From HRBIN16 sp049969495 (GTDB lineage: Bacteria; Armatimonadota; HRBIN16), in NCBI GenBank assembly GCA_049969495.1, contig JBMFOT010000051.1:1-23795 (forward strand): DNA of 23,795 nucleotides, given 5' to 3'. A program made the translations under genes and the position numbers. This document shows positions 8,217 through 16,186 of the stretch, in pieces. Below the pieces are notes generated by a model. It worked only from the letters and a program-made list of their open reading frames with translations. It did no database searches and had not been told where the DNA came from. How positions within the stretch are numbered: position 1 is the stretch's first letter; each line of letters opens with the position of its first letter.

Positions 8217-9155
8217 CTACACCCTCGTGATATTCAGGCGGTTCAGGCGTGCTTCGCCCACACCCAGCCGGTGTGCGTGCATGATATAGCCGATGTCGTT
8301 CGGCTTCAAGCCGAACAGGGTGGTGGCGAAGGCATCCGCCGCTACCGGGTCTACCGCCGCGATAATCTGGTTGGGGTGTGCCACCTCGCCGGGTCCCTTG
8401 GGTCCTTTGGTAACCAGAATACGGGTGGCGTCGACGATGGTTAAATGCGGCTTCACCGCCAGCGCAAAATCGCCAATGCACTCGTGCACACCAAGCGTAT
8501 GCCATTCCTGGCGGTTCCACACAATGCCCATCAGGTTCTTCAACCCCAGCGTGACGCGGGTGGCGCTGTGGTCCTTGGCGACGGGCAGGTTGATGAAGCA
8601 GTCTGCCTCCAGCACATCTCGCGCTACCTGCGTCTGCTGGAGCACTTTCGCCCCTGTGATGTTTACGGGGCGATACAGCCCCTCGGCGTTGGCGTTGACG
8701 ATGACCGCCCCTCCTGCCTCCGCCGCCCTGCGGATACCGCTCATCTCAAAGCAGGCGGTAGCCGGGTTGTCGCAGGTGTGTTCCACAATCAGGATGCGCT
8801 TCGCGCCAGCCTTCTTGCACAGTTCGATCACCGCCGCCACCACTTCGGGGTTGGTGTTCGCAGCCTGCTCGGGGGTGCGCAACCATGCCGCGTTTGGCTT
8901 CAGCACCACCGTGTCGCCCGGGCGCACGAACTTCTCGATACCTCCCAATGGGCGTAAAGCGCGCTCTACCATCTCCCTCGCGCTACCTCGTGAGGCGACC
9001 GCTACGGTGCTTTGCACCTTCTTGAGGTGTTCCGCTTTTTCGGCGCTCAGCGGCTTCTGAGAGGCACCGGACCGCCCGCCTCCTTGTGTTGAACAACCGG
9101 CAATCACCGCCATACCAGCCAATCCCAACCACTGCAACATCTCGCGCCGGTTCAT
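8217..9155 (-). CDS. Tat lipoprotein of the DUF362 family (first gene of operon)
   Basis: A 312-residue DUF362 protein. The N-terminus combines a twin-arginine motif (N2-R-R-E-M-L) with a lipobox V-I-A-G-C21, predicting export by Tat and lipid attachment at C21, followed by a Gly/Ser-rich linker. Family segments include 'GDTVVLKPNAAW', 'AKRILIVEHTCD', 'INLPVAKDHSATRVTLGLKN' and 'AAVDPVAADAFATTLFG'. GGAGG precedes ATG 9155 at good spacing, and a strong promoter lies at 9248-9276. DUF362 is of unknown function. Coupling with a polyferredoxin suggests it exchanges electrons with, or matures around, an iron-sulfur partner at the outer face of the membrane. That role is inference. Confidence 0.9.
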   Translation of the reverse strand: MNRREMLQWLGLAGMAVIAGCSTQGGGRSGASQKPLSAEKAEHLKKVQSTVAVASRGSAREMVERALRPLGGIEKFVRPGDTVVLKPNAAWLRTPEQAANTNPEVVAAVIELCKKAGAKRILIVEHTCDNPATACFEMSGIRRAAEAGGAVIVNANAEGLYRPVNITGAKVLQQTQVARDVLEADCFINLPVAKDHSATRVTLGLKNLMGIVWNRQEWHTLGVHECIGDFALAVKPHLTIVDATRILVTKGPKGPGEVAHPNQIIAAVDPVAADAFATTLFGLKPNDIGYIMHAHRLGVGEARLNRLNITRV

Positions 9156-9464
9156 GGGGAAACCTCCTTTGTCTTTATTGACGCTGCACCGCTTGCAAAA
9201 GGTACGCTTTCTTTGCTGTTCGGCTCATTTTATCTAGCGTGTGTATCATTATAACATGCCCGAAGGATGTTGGCAAATTGAAGATGATAAGAACGCCATT
9301 GTCCCCCGACCGCGCAAAAACAAGTGAATACTTGCTGAACCTCTGCATCTTTGCCCCAGACCAGCCGCTTCAATCCGCAGGATAGATTCCCTTCTCGAAA
9401 ACCCGCAATTTTGTGGAATAACCCTCTGGAAAGATACACTGGATGGAAAGGACGTTGTGGCACG
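9156..9464 (+). other. Divergent intergenic region between the DUF362 operon and the TPR gene
   Basis: About 309 bases without a gene. It holds the minus-strand promoter at 9248-9276 and the leader of that operon. For the plus-strand TPR gene I found no convincing -35/-10 pair. The best candidate, TTGTGG with GATACA at about 9412-9439, is weak. An in-frame TTG at 9351 could extend the TPR protein, but the extra 38 residues look non-coding. No tRNA or riboswitch is recognisable. Confidence 0.6.
9248..9276 (-). promoter_or_regulatory. Sigma-70-type promoter of the DUF362/polyferredoxin operon
   Basis: On the minus strand, TTGCCA (9276-9271) and a perfect TATAAT (9253-9248) are separated by exactly 17 bases. 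Transcription would start near 9241, giving a leader of about 85 bases before the DUF362 lipoprotein gene. This is the best housekeeping promoter match I found in the window. Confidence 0.8.
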
Positions 9465-11660
9465 ATGGCTTTACGGGCGGCTTCGACGCATCAGGAGGAG
9501 CGTGTTATTCGTCACGTGCAGTGGGCATTTGGGGGCATCGGCGCAGCGGTTGGCGCGGCAGTGCTCTTTCCGGTTCACCCTCTTGCCGCTGTGGCAGGAA
9601 TCTTTGCAGGCACTATAGCCAGCGCATCGGTGGCATATCGTAAGGTGGTAGTGGCGCTGGCGCGAAAATGGTCGCTGGAAGACCCTCCGCGCACTAGCCG
9701 AACGGCTTTCGCCTTCTACCTCGCTGCCCTGAAGTGTAATGGTCTGGATGACATCAGCCGAACCCGGCTGGAACGGTGTTTGGTGGAGGCGGACGTAAAC
9801 GCTGGCGTGTTCTCCACAGGGCGGGTGGCAATATACCGAAGGCGTTTTGCGGTACAACCTGATGACCCCGGTCCGGCTTTTCTGCTGGCGGCGGCGTACA
9901 AGCAGGGGTGGCTCCCGCAAGATGAGCAGATGGTTCCCGTGTGGGTGCGGGTGGTTCGCGAGGAGTGGAAAGAGCATCCCCTCTGGAACCGCTTCAACCT
10001 GTCGCGCTCCAAACTGCTGGAGGACCTGGCGAACATCATCGTACGCGAGGGCAACATCACCCCGGAATGCGTTGACGTGGTCGCCCGTGCCTACGCTGCA
10101 AACCCCAACCAATCCGGCTGGTTAACCTATCTGGCGCGCGCCTATCCACCTCGCACCGACCCGCAGGCGTTGAAGGTTTACTACGCCTTCTTCAAGCATT
10201 CGCCGCGCGATACCGTCAACACGCGCTTCCTCGCAGATTATGTAGCGGAACATCTGCAGGGCAAGCCATGGGAAGCGGAGGTACTCCGCGCGGCAGTAGC
10301 GACAGGGGCGGAGGAACGCCCCCGCTACGTGACCGCTCTGGCGAAATGTTACGCGCTGATGCACTGCACCGACGAAAACGCCCTGCCCGTGTATCGCGAG
10401 GCGATCGCCCTGAAGCCTGACGATACGCAGATTCTGTCCGCGCTGGCTCTTGCGCTGGCGCATAACAAGGTGTACGATGAGCAGGCGGAAGAGGTCTACA
10501 GCAAGACGCTGAAAAGCGAAAAAACGCTTGCCCCCGTGCTAGAGGAGATAGGCGGTAGCATCAAGGACGTTCAATCCGCCATGGCACACTGTCTGGCACA
10601 GCGCGGAGCGCAAACGAAAAGCGCGATCAGCCTCTACGCCAGAGCGTTCGAGCATGACCCGTCGGATGCGGTGGTCGCTTACGCCTACGCCAGGGCGCTG
10701 GCGGCGGCTGAGGACTACTCGCAAAGAGCGATGAAGGTATATGCGGTCGCCCACAAAAACTACCCGGACGATATGGAGATACTGGTTGCTCTGGCGAAGG
10801 CGTACGCGCAGAACAGTATGACCCATCACGAAGCCACCCACATCTACCAGAAGGTACTGCACGCTCGCAAAGAGTGGCCTGGTATGTGCGAGAGCGTGGC
10901 GGCGTTGTATGCGAAAGAGAAGCGTCCGCCTGAACTGGCTCTGCAGCTGTGGAAGCGTCTGGCAGAGGAACAACCGCAGAACGCACAGGTGCGTAAATGG
11001 ATTGCAGCCGAGTACCTGCGTCGTCGCGAAACGAAGAACGCCCTCACCTACTATCAACTGGCAGCGCAAATCGCCCCGGACGATTTCGAAGCGCAGCTGA
11101 TGACCGGCAAGCTCCTGCTGGAGTATACCAATGACCTGAACGGCGCATTGCAGGCATTGCAGGCAGCGGTCGCACTACAGCCGTTGCATCTGGAGGCGAA
11201 CCTGCTTCTGGGCGACACGCTGGCTCGGTTAGAGGTTTATCCCGCCGCCCTCACGGTGTTCGAGCACGTGCTGGACAACATCGACAACAACAACGTGCAC
11301 GCCCTCCGGATGGCCGCCCAGATGAAGCACCTGACCGACCACGATGTGCTCGCCGCCGTCAAGCTGTATGAACGTGCAGTCACCATTGAGCCCGAGAACA
11401 TCGAGGTGTGGAAAGAACTCGCCGAGTTTACCAAGGACCACGGCATGGTGGACCGCGAAATCCGCGCCCTCGAGACGCTTACCCGCCTGGACCCGCGCGA
11501 GAGCGCGTATCACGTACGACTGGGCGAATTGTATGTGATTGACGGCGATTTCCACCGCGCGGAAGAGCACCTCCGTCAGGCGATTTCGCTGGGAGCGCAG
11601 GGTACCACGGTCTTCACCCTGCTGGGCGAGGTGGCAACCCGCGTGCGGCGCAGCGCGTGA
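9465..11660 (+). CDS. Membrane-anchored tetratricopeptide repeat protein
   Basis: A 731-residue protein made almost wholly of TPR helical repeats. Near the N-terminus two short hydrophobic, Ala/Gly-rich segments (~19-36 and ~38-57) can form a membrane hairpin, leaving the repeats in the cytoplasm if both ends are inside. From ~90 onward there are repeated 34-residue helix pairs with TPR-type spacing (examples: 'ALPVYREAIALKPDD', 'AISLYARAFEHDPSD', 'ALTYYQLAAQIAPDD', 'AVKLYERAVTIEPEN', 'AEEHLRQAISLGAQG'). TPRs scaffold protein-protein contacts, and no catalytic domain is visible. I prefer ATG 9465, just before the membrane hairpin, although its ribosome site (AAAGGA, 12 bases away) is poor. 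guaB starts 67 bases downstream from its own promoter. The specific role is unknown. Confidence 0.82.
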   Translation: MALRAASTHQEERVIRHVQWAFGGIGAAVGAAVLFPVHPLAAVAGIFAGTIASASVAYRKVVVALARKWSLEDPPRTSRTAFAFYLAALKCNGLDDISRTRLERCLVEADVNAGVFSTGRVAIYRRRFAVQPDDPGPAFLLAAAYKQGWLPQDEQMVPVWVRVVREEWKEHPLWNRFNLSRSKLLEDLANIIVREGNITPECVDVVARAYAANPNQSGWLTYLARAYPPRTDPQALKVYYAFFKHSPRDTVNTRFLADYVAEHLQGKPWEAEVLRAAVATGAEERPRYVTALAKCYALMHCTDENALPVYREAIALKPDDTQILSALALALAHNKVYDEQAEEVYSKTLKSEKTLAPVLEEIGGSIKDVQSAMAHCLAQRGAQTKSAISLYARAFEHDPSDAVVAYAYARALAAAEDYSQRAMKVYAVAHKNYPDDMEILVALAKAYAQNSMTHHEATHIYQKVLHARKEWPGMCESVAALYAKEKRPPELALQLWKRLAEEQPQNAQVRKWIAAEYLRRRETKNALTYYQLAAQIAPDDFEAQLMTGKLLLEYTNDLNGALQALQAAVALQPLHLEANLLLGDTLARLEVYPAALTVFEHVLDNIDNNNVHALRMAAQMKHLTDHDVLAAVKLYERAVTIEPENIEVWKELAEFTKDHGMVDREIRALETLTRLDPRESAYHVRLGELYVIDGDFHRAEEHLRQAISLGAQGTTVFTLLGEVATRVRRSA

Positions 11661-11691
11661 TGTGCCCATCCTACCAATCTCCTGCCCAATT

Positions 11692-11700
11692 TGGTATACT
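11692..11700 (+). promoter_or_regulatory. Extended -10 promoter for guaB
   Basis: TG-G-TATACT forms an extended -10 element 27 bases before ATG 11728, predicting a leader of about 20 bases. No good -35 is present, which is usual for extended -10 promoters. It falls in the short gap after the TPR gene. Confidence 0.55.
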
Positions 11701-11727
11701 AAAAAGAAAGCCCGCAGGAGCAAACCG

Positions 11728-13212
11728 ATGGCACATCACATACGCGAGGGACTCAGTTTCGACGACGTGTTGCTGGAGCCACGCGGCACGGAGATCACCC
11801 CTGACCTCGTGGACACTTCTACGCGCCTGGTGGCGGACATCACCCTGCGCGTGCCCATTGTGAGCTCGCCCATGGACACCGTGACCGAGGCACGCATGGC
11901 CATCGCCGTCGCGCGAGAGGGCGGGGTCGGAGTGATACACCGCAACATGAGCATCGAGCGGCAGGCGGAGGAGGTCGATAAGGTCAAACGGTCGGAACAC
12001 GGTATTATCATCCACCCTATCTCGCTCAACCCCCACAACACCATCCGCGACGCGCTCGCCATCATGGAGCGATACCACATCTCCGGCGTACCCATCACCA
12101 ATGAGGACGGCGTGCTGGTGGGTATCCTCACCAACCGCGACATCCGTTTCGAGCAGAACTTCGACCGGCGCATCGAAGAGGTGATGACAAAAGAAGGGCT
12201 GATTACCGCCCCTGTCGGAACCACCCTGGAACAGGCGCAGGAGATACTGCAGGAACACCGCATCGAGAAACTGCCTATTGTGGACGAGCACTTCCACCTG
12301 CGCGGATTGATTACCATCAAGGACATCCTCAAAATCCGCCAGTATCCTCAGGCGACAAAAGATAGCAAGGGGCGACTGCGCGTCGGTGCGGCGGTGGGAC
12401 CCCTGCGCCAGACGCTGGAACGGGTGAGCGCACTGGTGGATGCGGGTGTGGACTTCGTGGTGGTGGACTCCGCACACGGGCATTCTGCGGGCGTCATCAA
12501 TGCGGTGAAAGCCATTAAGCGGGCGTTTCCCAACCTGCCGGTGATTGCAGGCAACGTGGCGACCAAAGAGGGTACCCGCGCGCTGATTGAGGCGGGGGCA
12601 GACTGCATCCGTGTGGGCATCGGTGCAGGGTCGATATGCACCACGCGCGTGGTAGCAGGGGTGGGTGTGCCGCAACTGACCGCTATTATGGACTGTGCGG
12701 AGGAGGCGGCTAAGTACGATATCCCCACCATTGCGGATGGAGGCATTCGCTGGTCTGGCGACATCACCAAAGCGCTGGCGGCGGGAGCCTCGTGCGTGAT
12801 GGTGGGTAACCTGCTGGCGGGAACGGAGGAAGCGCCCGGCGAGGTGGTGCTCTACCAGGGGCGGGCGTACAAGGATTATCGCGGCATGGGTTCCATCGGC
12901 GCGATGCAGGAGGGCAGCAGCGACCGCTACTACCAGCAACGCGCCGACCGCTTCGTGCCGGAGGGTGTGGAAGGGCGCGTGCCCTACAAGGGACCCGTTT
13001 CGGAGACCATTTACCAGCTGGTGGGAGGGGTACGCTCCGGTATGGGCTATCTGGGAGCACGAACGCTCGAGGAGCTGCAACAGAACGCGCGATTCATCCG
13101 TATTACTAATGCGGGATTACGCGAAAGCCACCCGCACGACATCTGGATTGTGAAAGAACCGCCCAACTACGCTTCCGGATGGGGCAGCGGGCAGCTTTCG
13201 TCAGACGAGTAG
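11728..13212 (+). CDS. guaB: Inosine-5'-monophosphate dehydrogenase
   Basis: A 494-residue enzyme, the usual length, that oxidises IMP to XMP with NAD+ as the first committed step of GMP synthesis. The N-terminal 'GLSFDDVLLEP' is characteristic. Two CBS domains occupy ~95-205. NAD-site D247 lies in 'VVVDSAHGHS'. The catalytic loop is 'GIGAGSIC304TTR', where most relatives have GIGPGSIC. The mobile flap reads 'YRGMGSIGAM...' and is followed by 'GVEGRVPYKG'. GCAGGAG precedes ATG 11728 by about 7 bases. The start used here removes a long, unrelated in-frame extension reaching back into the TPR gene. It is followed 17 bases later by a disulfide-formation gene pair. Confidence 0.97.
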   Translation: MAHHIREGLSFDDVLLEPRGTEITPDLVDTSTRLVADITLRVPIVSSPMDTVTEARMAIAVAREGGVGVIHRNMSIERQAEEVDKVKRSEHGIIIHPISLNPHNTIRDALAIMERYHISGVPITNEDGVLVGILTNRDIRFEQNFDRRIEEVMTKEGLITAPVGTTLEQAQEILQEHRIEKLPIVDEHFHLRGLITIKDILKIRQYPQATKDSKGRLRVGAAVGPLRQTLERVSALVDAGVDFVVVDSAHGHSAGVINAVKAIKRAFPNLPVIAGNVATKEGTRALIEAGADCIRVGIGAGSICTTRVVAGVGVPQLTAIMDCAEEAAKYDIPTIADGGIRWSGDITKALAAGASCVMVGNLLAGTEEAPGEVVLYQGRAYKDYRGMGSIGAMQEGSSDRYYQQRADRFVPEGVEGRVPYKGPVSETIYQLVGGVRSGMGYLGARTLEELQQNARFIRITNAGLRESHPHDIWIVKEPPNYASGWGSGQLSSDE

Positions 13213-13229
13213 TGCGTAGAGGGAGGAGC

Positions 13230-13679
13230 ATGAGCGCTGTCACGCTCAATCGGGTGATGTTCGTGCTTGCAGTAGCCGGTCTGGTGGTAGCGGGGCTGTT
13301 GTGGTACTGGCATGTGCAGAACGCAGAGATCCCCTGCACGAACGCCGGTTGTGACCAGGTAGCGCAGCATCCTACATCTCGCCTGTTTGGTGTACCCGTA
13401 GCGGCATACGGAACGCTGTTCTACCTGTCGTTTGCGTTGCTGTGCGCGATACGCCCCTCCGTACCGGCCGAACAGCAGAGGTTGCTGGCGCATTTGCTGT
13501 TACTGTGGGGCGCAATCGGTTTTCTCGTCTCGGTGTATCTCACCTATCTGGAGCTGTTCGTCATCCATGCGATTTGCCAGTGGTGTGTGGCTTCTGCTAT
13601 AATCGCCACGGCGTTGTTTGTGCTCAGCGTGCTGGCGTGGCGTCAGCCGCAGGTATTAACCATACCATCTGAGGCTTAG
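13230..13679 (+). CDS. Vitamin K epoxide reductase (VKOR) family protein
   Basis: A 149-residue membrane protein with about four helices (~8-28, ~57-75, ~86-108, ~112-137). Bacterial VKOR homologues use quinone to re-oxidise DsbA-like proteins, replacing DsbB. The loop cysteines are C36-x4-C41 after the first helix, followed by the typical 'SRLFGVPVAAYG' segment. The quinone-proximal pair is C116-Q-W-C119 in the last helix. GGGAGGAG directly precedes ATG 13230, and an in-frame upstream extension would overlap the guaB end without a ribosome site. The DsbA-like partner starts 7 bases downstream. Confidence 0.93.
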   Translation: MSAVTLNRVMFVLAVAGLVVAGLLWYWHVQNAEIPCTNAGCDQVAQHPTSRLFGVPVAAYGTLFYLSFALLCAIRPSVPAEQQRLLAHLLLLWGAIGFLVSVYLTYLELFVIHAICQWCVASAIIATALFVLSVLAWRQPQVLTIPSEA

Positions 13680-13686
13680 AGGGAAC

Positions 13687-14334
13687 ATGAAATCAGAGAC
13701 ACGTTTTCTGCTGATCATGCTGGGGCTTGTTCTGATTGTGGGCGCGGGATTGGCTGCCCTGAACTACTATACTCGCCCCCCACAACCACCCCCGGTCAGG
13801 GAGACAGAGATTAAGCTCAATGATGTGCTGGCGCCGGGCAGACCCGAGAAGGGGAATCCGAATGCCCACGTGGTGATTATCGAGTTTAGCGACCTGCAGT
13901 GCCCTTCCTGCCGTCGAGGCAGCGAGGCAGTGGAACAACTCCTGCTCAAATATGATGGCAAGATCCGGCTGGTCTATCGGCACTACCCGCTGGACATCCA
14001 TGAACGGGCGATGCTGTACGCGCAGGCGGCGGAAGCGGCGCACCGGCAGGGCAAGTTCTGGGAGATGCAGGATCTCATTTTCAACGAGCAGGACGCGAAC
14101 AGTAAGCGACTCGAGGAGTTTGCACGCTCGCTGGGCTTGAACATGGAACAGTTTCGCAAGGACATGAAGAGTAGAGAGGTCATGCAGGCGGTTGTGGAAG
14201 ACCTGAGCACAGGAAAGCGCCTGGGGATTACCTCCACACCTACCTATTTTCTCTTCGTCGGTGAGAAGGGGCGGATGATTCAGGGATATACCGCCCTGTT
14301 GACGGAAGTGGAGAAGGTGATGGAAGGTACGTAA
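13687..14334 (+). CDS. DsbA-family thiol oxidoreductase, membrane anchored
   Basis: A 215-residue DsbA-like thioredoxin protein (Thioredoxin_4/BdbD type). Residues ~7-26 are an N-terminal membrane anchor, followed by a Pro-rich linker. The active site is C72-P-S-C75 in 'EFSDLQCPSCRRG', and the cis-proline is in 'GITSTPTYFLF'. The all-alpha insert (DIHERAMLYAQAAEAAHRQGK...) is typical of DsbA. It should introduce disulfides into exported proteins and be re-oxidised by the VKOR protein encoded 7 bases upstream. GAGGG precedes the start closely, implying coupled translation. It is distinct from the TlpA-like protein at 5099-5605, which is more likely reductive. Confidence 0.93.
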   Translation: MKSETRFLLIMLGLVLIVGAGLAALNYYTRPPQPPPVRETEIKLNDVLAPGRPEKGNPNAHVVIIEFSDLQCPSCRRGSEAVEQLLLKYDGKIRLVYRHYPLDIHERAMLYAQAAEAAHRQGKFWEMQDLIFNEQDANSKRLEEFARSLGLNMEQFRKDMKSREVMQAVVEDLSTGKRLGITSTPTYFLFVGEKGRMIQGYTALLTEVEKVMEGT

Positions 14335-14472
14335 TATTCCACCGACTGCGCACTGAAGTGCGTTACTACGAACAGGGCGTCACGAGAGAAACGGAGCAAG
14401 TGCAGTCACCATCATTACCGTGCCACCAGTGACCGCCCCTTCGTTAGAGACACCTCCGTGATTGAGAATATG

Positions 14473-15177
14473 CTACAGACGTATCAGCACGAAGACATCC
14501 ATCGTTGCTGATACCAGCGCATGGCACACAAAACCTGGCACGAAGGAGCGGGCGCGGACGGCAATGCCCCCCAGCACCATGCCCGCCACGAACGACCCTG
14601 CCACCTCCGGCAAAGGTTTGCCGATGTGCAACAGTGCGAAAGCCAGCGATTGCAGAGCGACCCCCCACCATCCCAACCACCGCCAGCAGATGCCGGTCAG
14701 CACTCCGCGAAAGAACATCTCCCAGCACCACAGGTAGAAGGTGTAGGTCAGTTCGTGGTACAGCAAAGCGTACAGGGACACGCGCGCCGGGCGATACAGC
14801 GGGTAGGTATGCTGAAAATCGGGACGTGCCGACGCCCACCAGAGCAACGGCAACATCAGCAGATAACACACGCCAGCCACCACCCATCCCCATCGGTTTC
14901 CCTTGCCCACGTTGTACAAGCACAGGTTCCCACCCGCTGATAGCAGAACCGCCAGCGGCAACAGCAGAGCCAAACAGTTGACCAGCAGATACTCTTCATG
15001 GGAGCGGTAAATGCGCTGAGCGGAAGGGGCCAACCAACTCGCGAGGCTGTACGGCTGGTGGTTGTAAGCATATAGTATCCCGATGACGCCCAAACATAAG
15101 GCGAGCAATCCGGCGTCCCACCGTCTTTCGACAACCCCGATGGATTCCGACACCTCTGCTCGCCAGAAATTGCGCAT
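14473..15177 (-). CDS. CPBP family intramembrane metalloprotease
   Basis: A 234-residue polytopic membrane protein of the CAAX-protease/bacteriocin-processing (CPBP) family. Motif 1 appears as 'WEMFFRG', so the usual first glutamate of EExxxR is tryptophan here and only the second glutamate and the arginine remain. Motif 2 is 'FALLH' (FxxxH), and motif 3 is 'CHALVSATMD' (HxxxN/D-like). Several hydrophobic segments precede this core. The start lies 7 bases after the stop of the sensor gene, with a G-rich ribosome site, so it belongs to the same operon. The substrate is unknown. The Glu-to-Trp change may weaken or alter activity. Confidence 0.82.
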   Translation of the reverse strand: MRNFWRAEVSESIGVVERRWDAGLLALCLGVIGILYAYNHQPYSLASWLAPSAQRIYRSHEEYLLVNCLALLLPLAVLLSAGGNLCLYNVGKGNRWGWVVAGVCYLLMLPLLWWASARPDFQHTYPLYRPARVSLYALLYHELTYTFYLWCWEMFFRGVLTGICWRWLGWWGVALQSLAFALLHIGKPLPEVAGSFVAGMVLGGIAVRARSFVPGFVCHALVSATMDVFVLIRL

Positions 15178-15184
15178 TGCCCCC

Positions 15185-16186
15185 CTACCGGCATACGAGC
15201 TGGGTTAAGGCAGTGCGTAGCACAGCGCGGCGTACCGGTAGCCCTAACCCGCTGCCTCCCTCGCCTTTGGTGGTGAAGAAGGCGTCGAAGCAGTGCTCCC
15301 GTACCTCCGGCGTCATGCCAACGCCGGTATCCGCAACATCGACGAGTGCGTGTCCGTTCTGCTCGCGCAGTGTCAGGGTGATTGTGCCTCCGTGCGGCAT
15401 GGCATCACAAGCGTTGATGACAAGATTAGTAAATACCTCATGCAGTTCACTGCGATTGGCTTCCACAACCGGGTCCGTCTCCGCAATGTCGGTGGTAACG
15501 CCGCGAACGACGGGAGCGCGCCCTTTTAGCTCCCACACCGTGACCGGCAGGTTTTGCACCAGATGGCGCAACCTCTCTTCCGCCACGCGCAGATCCTGCA
15601 TCAGCCGCACGTTATCCAGCGCCAGTCCGGTGTACCGTCCGATGGTTAGCAGCATGGACAGTTCGCTATCGGTAATCGGCTCGCCTGTGTCGCGACGGTC
15701 TACCGCCAGCGCACCCAGCACCTGTGTGCGCCCACGAATGGGCACCACTGCGTTACTAAAAACCCTGTCTGTGCTGCCGAGAAGGCGTACCCAGAGGTCT
15801 CGCTCGATATCCGAAACATCTCTCAGCGCGTCCTGCGACACAAAGTGCGGAATGCGTCCCAGCAACACATCTCGCAGGCGCGTGACATCCTCCACCAGCT
15901 CCAGCTCCATGCTCTCCCATACTACCCTGTCCCCGACCATCTGCGCTTTCTCAATGAGACCGTTCTGCCTGCGCAGGTACACGGCGACGTATTCGAAATC
16001 CAGCGTTTGGCGCATCAGCTCGCGCAGCACGCATACAACCTCTTCTTCCGTCTGCACCTCTACGAACCGACTGCTGAAATGGATGAGTGCCTCTAGCTGT
16101 TGCGTGCGTCGATTCAGCAGACTCTGGGTCTCACCCTCGCGATGAATACCGCAGGAGACACCGCGCACAGCAATCTCGTCACTCAT
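15185..16186 (-). CDS. GAF-domain sensor kinase remnant lacking the H-box
   Basis: A 333-residue protein. A short coiled coil (~20-45) leads to a GAF domain (~40-192; 'SNAVVPIRGRTQVLGALAVDRRD'). Residues ~203-218 ('EERLRHLVQNLPV') look like the beginning of a PAS domain. The sequence then passes directly into the histidine-kinase ATPase: N-box 'EVFTNLVINACDAMPHGG' (N254, N258), G1 box 'VADTGVGM', F box and G2 box 'GSGLGL' (311-316). The dimerisation/phosphoacceptor helix with its His is missing, and the ATPase domain ends about 17 residues after G2, short of the normal final strand. ATG 16186 is chosen because AGAGGG lies 5 bases upstream and it overlaps the preceding stop (ATGAGTGA). The alternative upstream start at 16249 reads through the neighbour. 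It is probably a degenerate or non-canonical kinase. Confidence 0.78.
   Translation of the reverse strand: MSDEIAVRGVSCGIHREGETQSLLNRRTQQLEALIHFSSRFVEVQTEEEVVCVLRELMRQTLDFEYVAVYLRRQNGLIEKAQMVGDRVVWESMELELVEDVTRLRDVLLGRIPHFVSQDALRDVSDIERDLWVRLLGSTDRVFSNAVVPIRGRTQVLGALAVDRRDTGEPITDSELSMLLTIGRYTGLALDNVRLMQDLRVAEERLRHLVQNLPVTVWELKGRAPVVRGVTTDIAETDPVVEANRSELHEVFTNLVINACDAMPHGGTITLTLREQNGHALVDVADTGVGMTPEVREHCFDAFFTTKGEGGSGLGLPVRRAVLRTALTQLVCR

Noticed and set aside
9250..9255. TATAAC on the plus strand overlapping the minus-strand -10, suggesting a bidirectional promoter
   Set aside because: No -35 at a suitable distance, and it would give a leader of about 200 bases for the TPR gene.
11539..11727. 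N-terminal extension of IMP dehydrogenase from an upstream in-frame start
   Set aside because: The extension overlaps the TPR gene in another frame, has no family similarity, and the extended -10 promoter and ribosome site both support ATG 11728.
14349..14364. CGCAC-TGAA-GTGCG hairpin between the convergent DsbA-like and CPBP genes
   Set aside because: Five pairs and no T-tract. It could occur by chance.
15178..15250. Frameshift explanation for the missing kinase C-terminus
   Set aside because: I read the other two minus-strand frames after the G2 box and neither shows the expected final strand of the ATPase domain.
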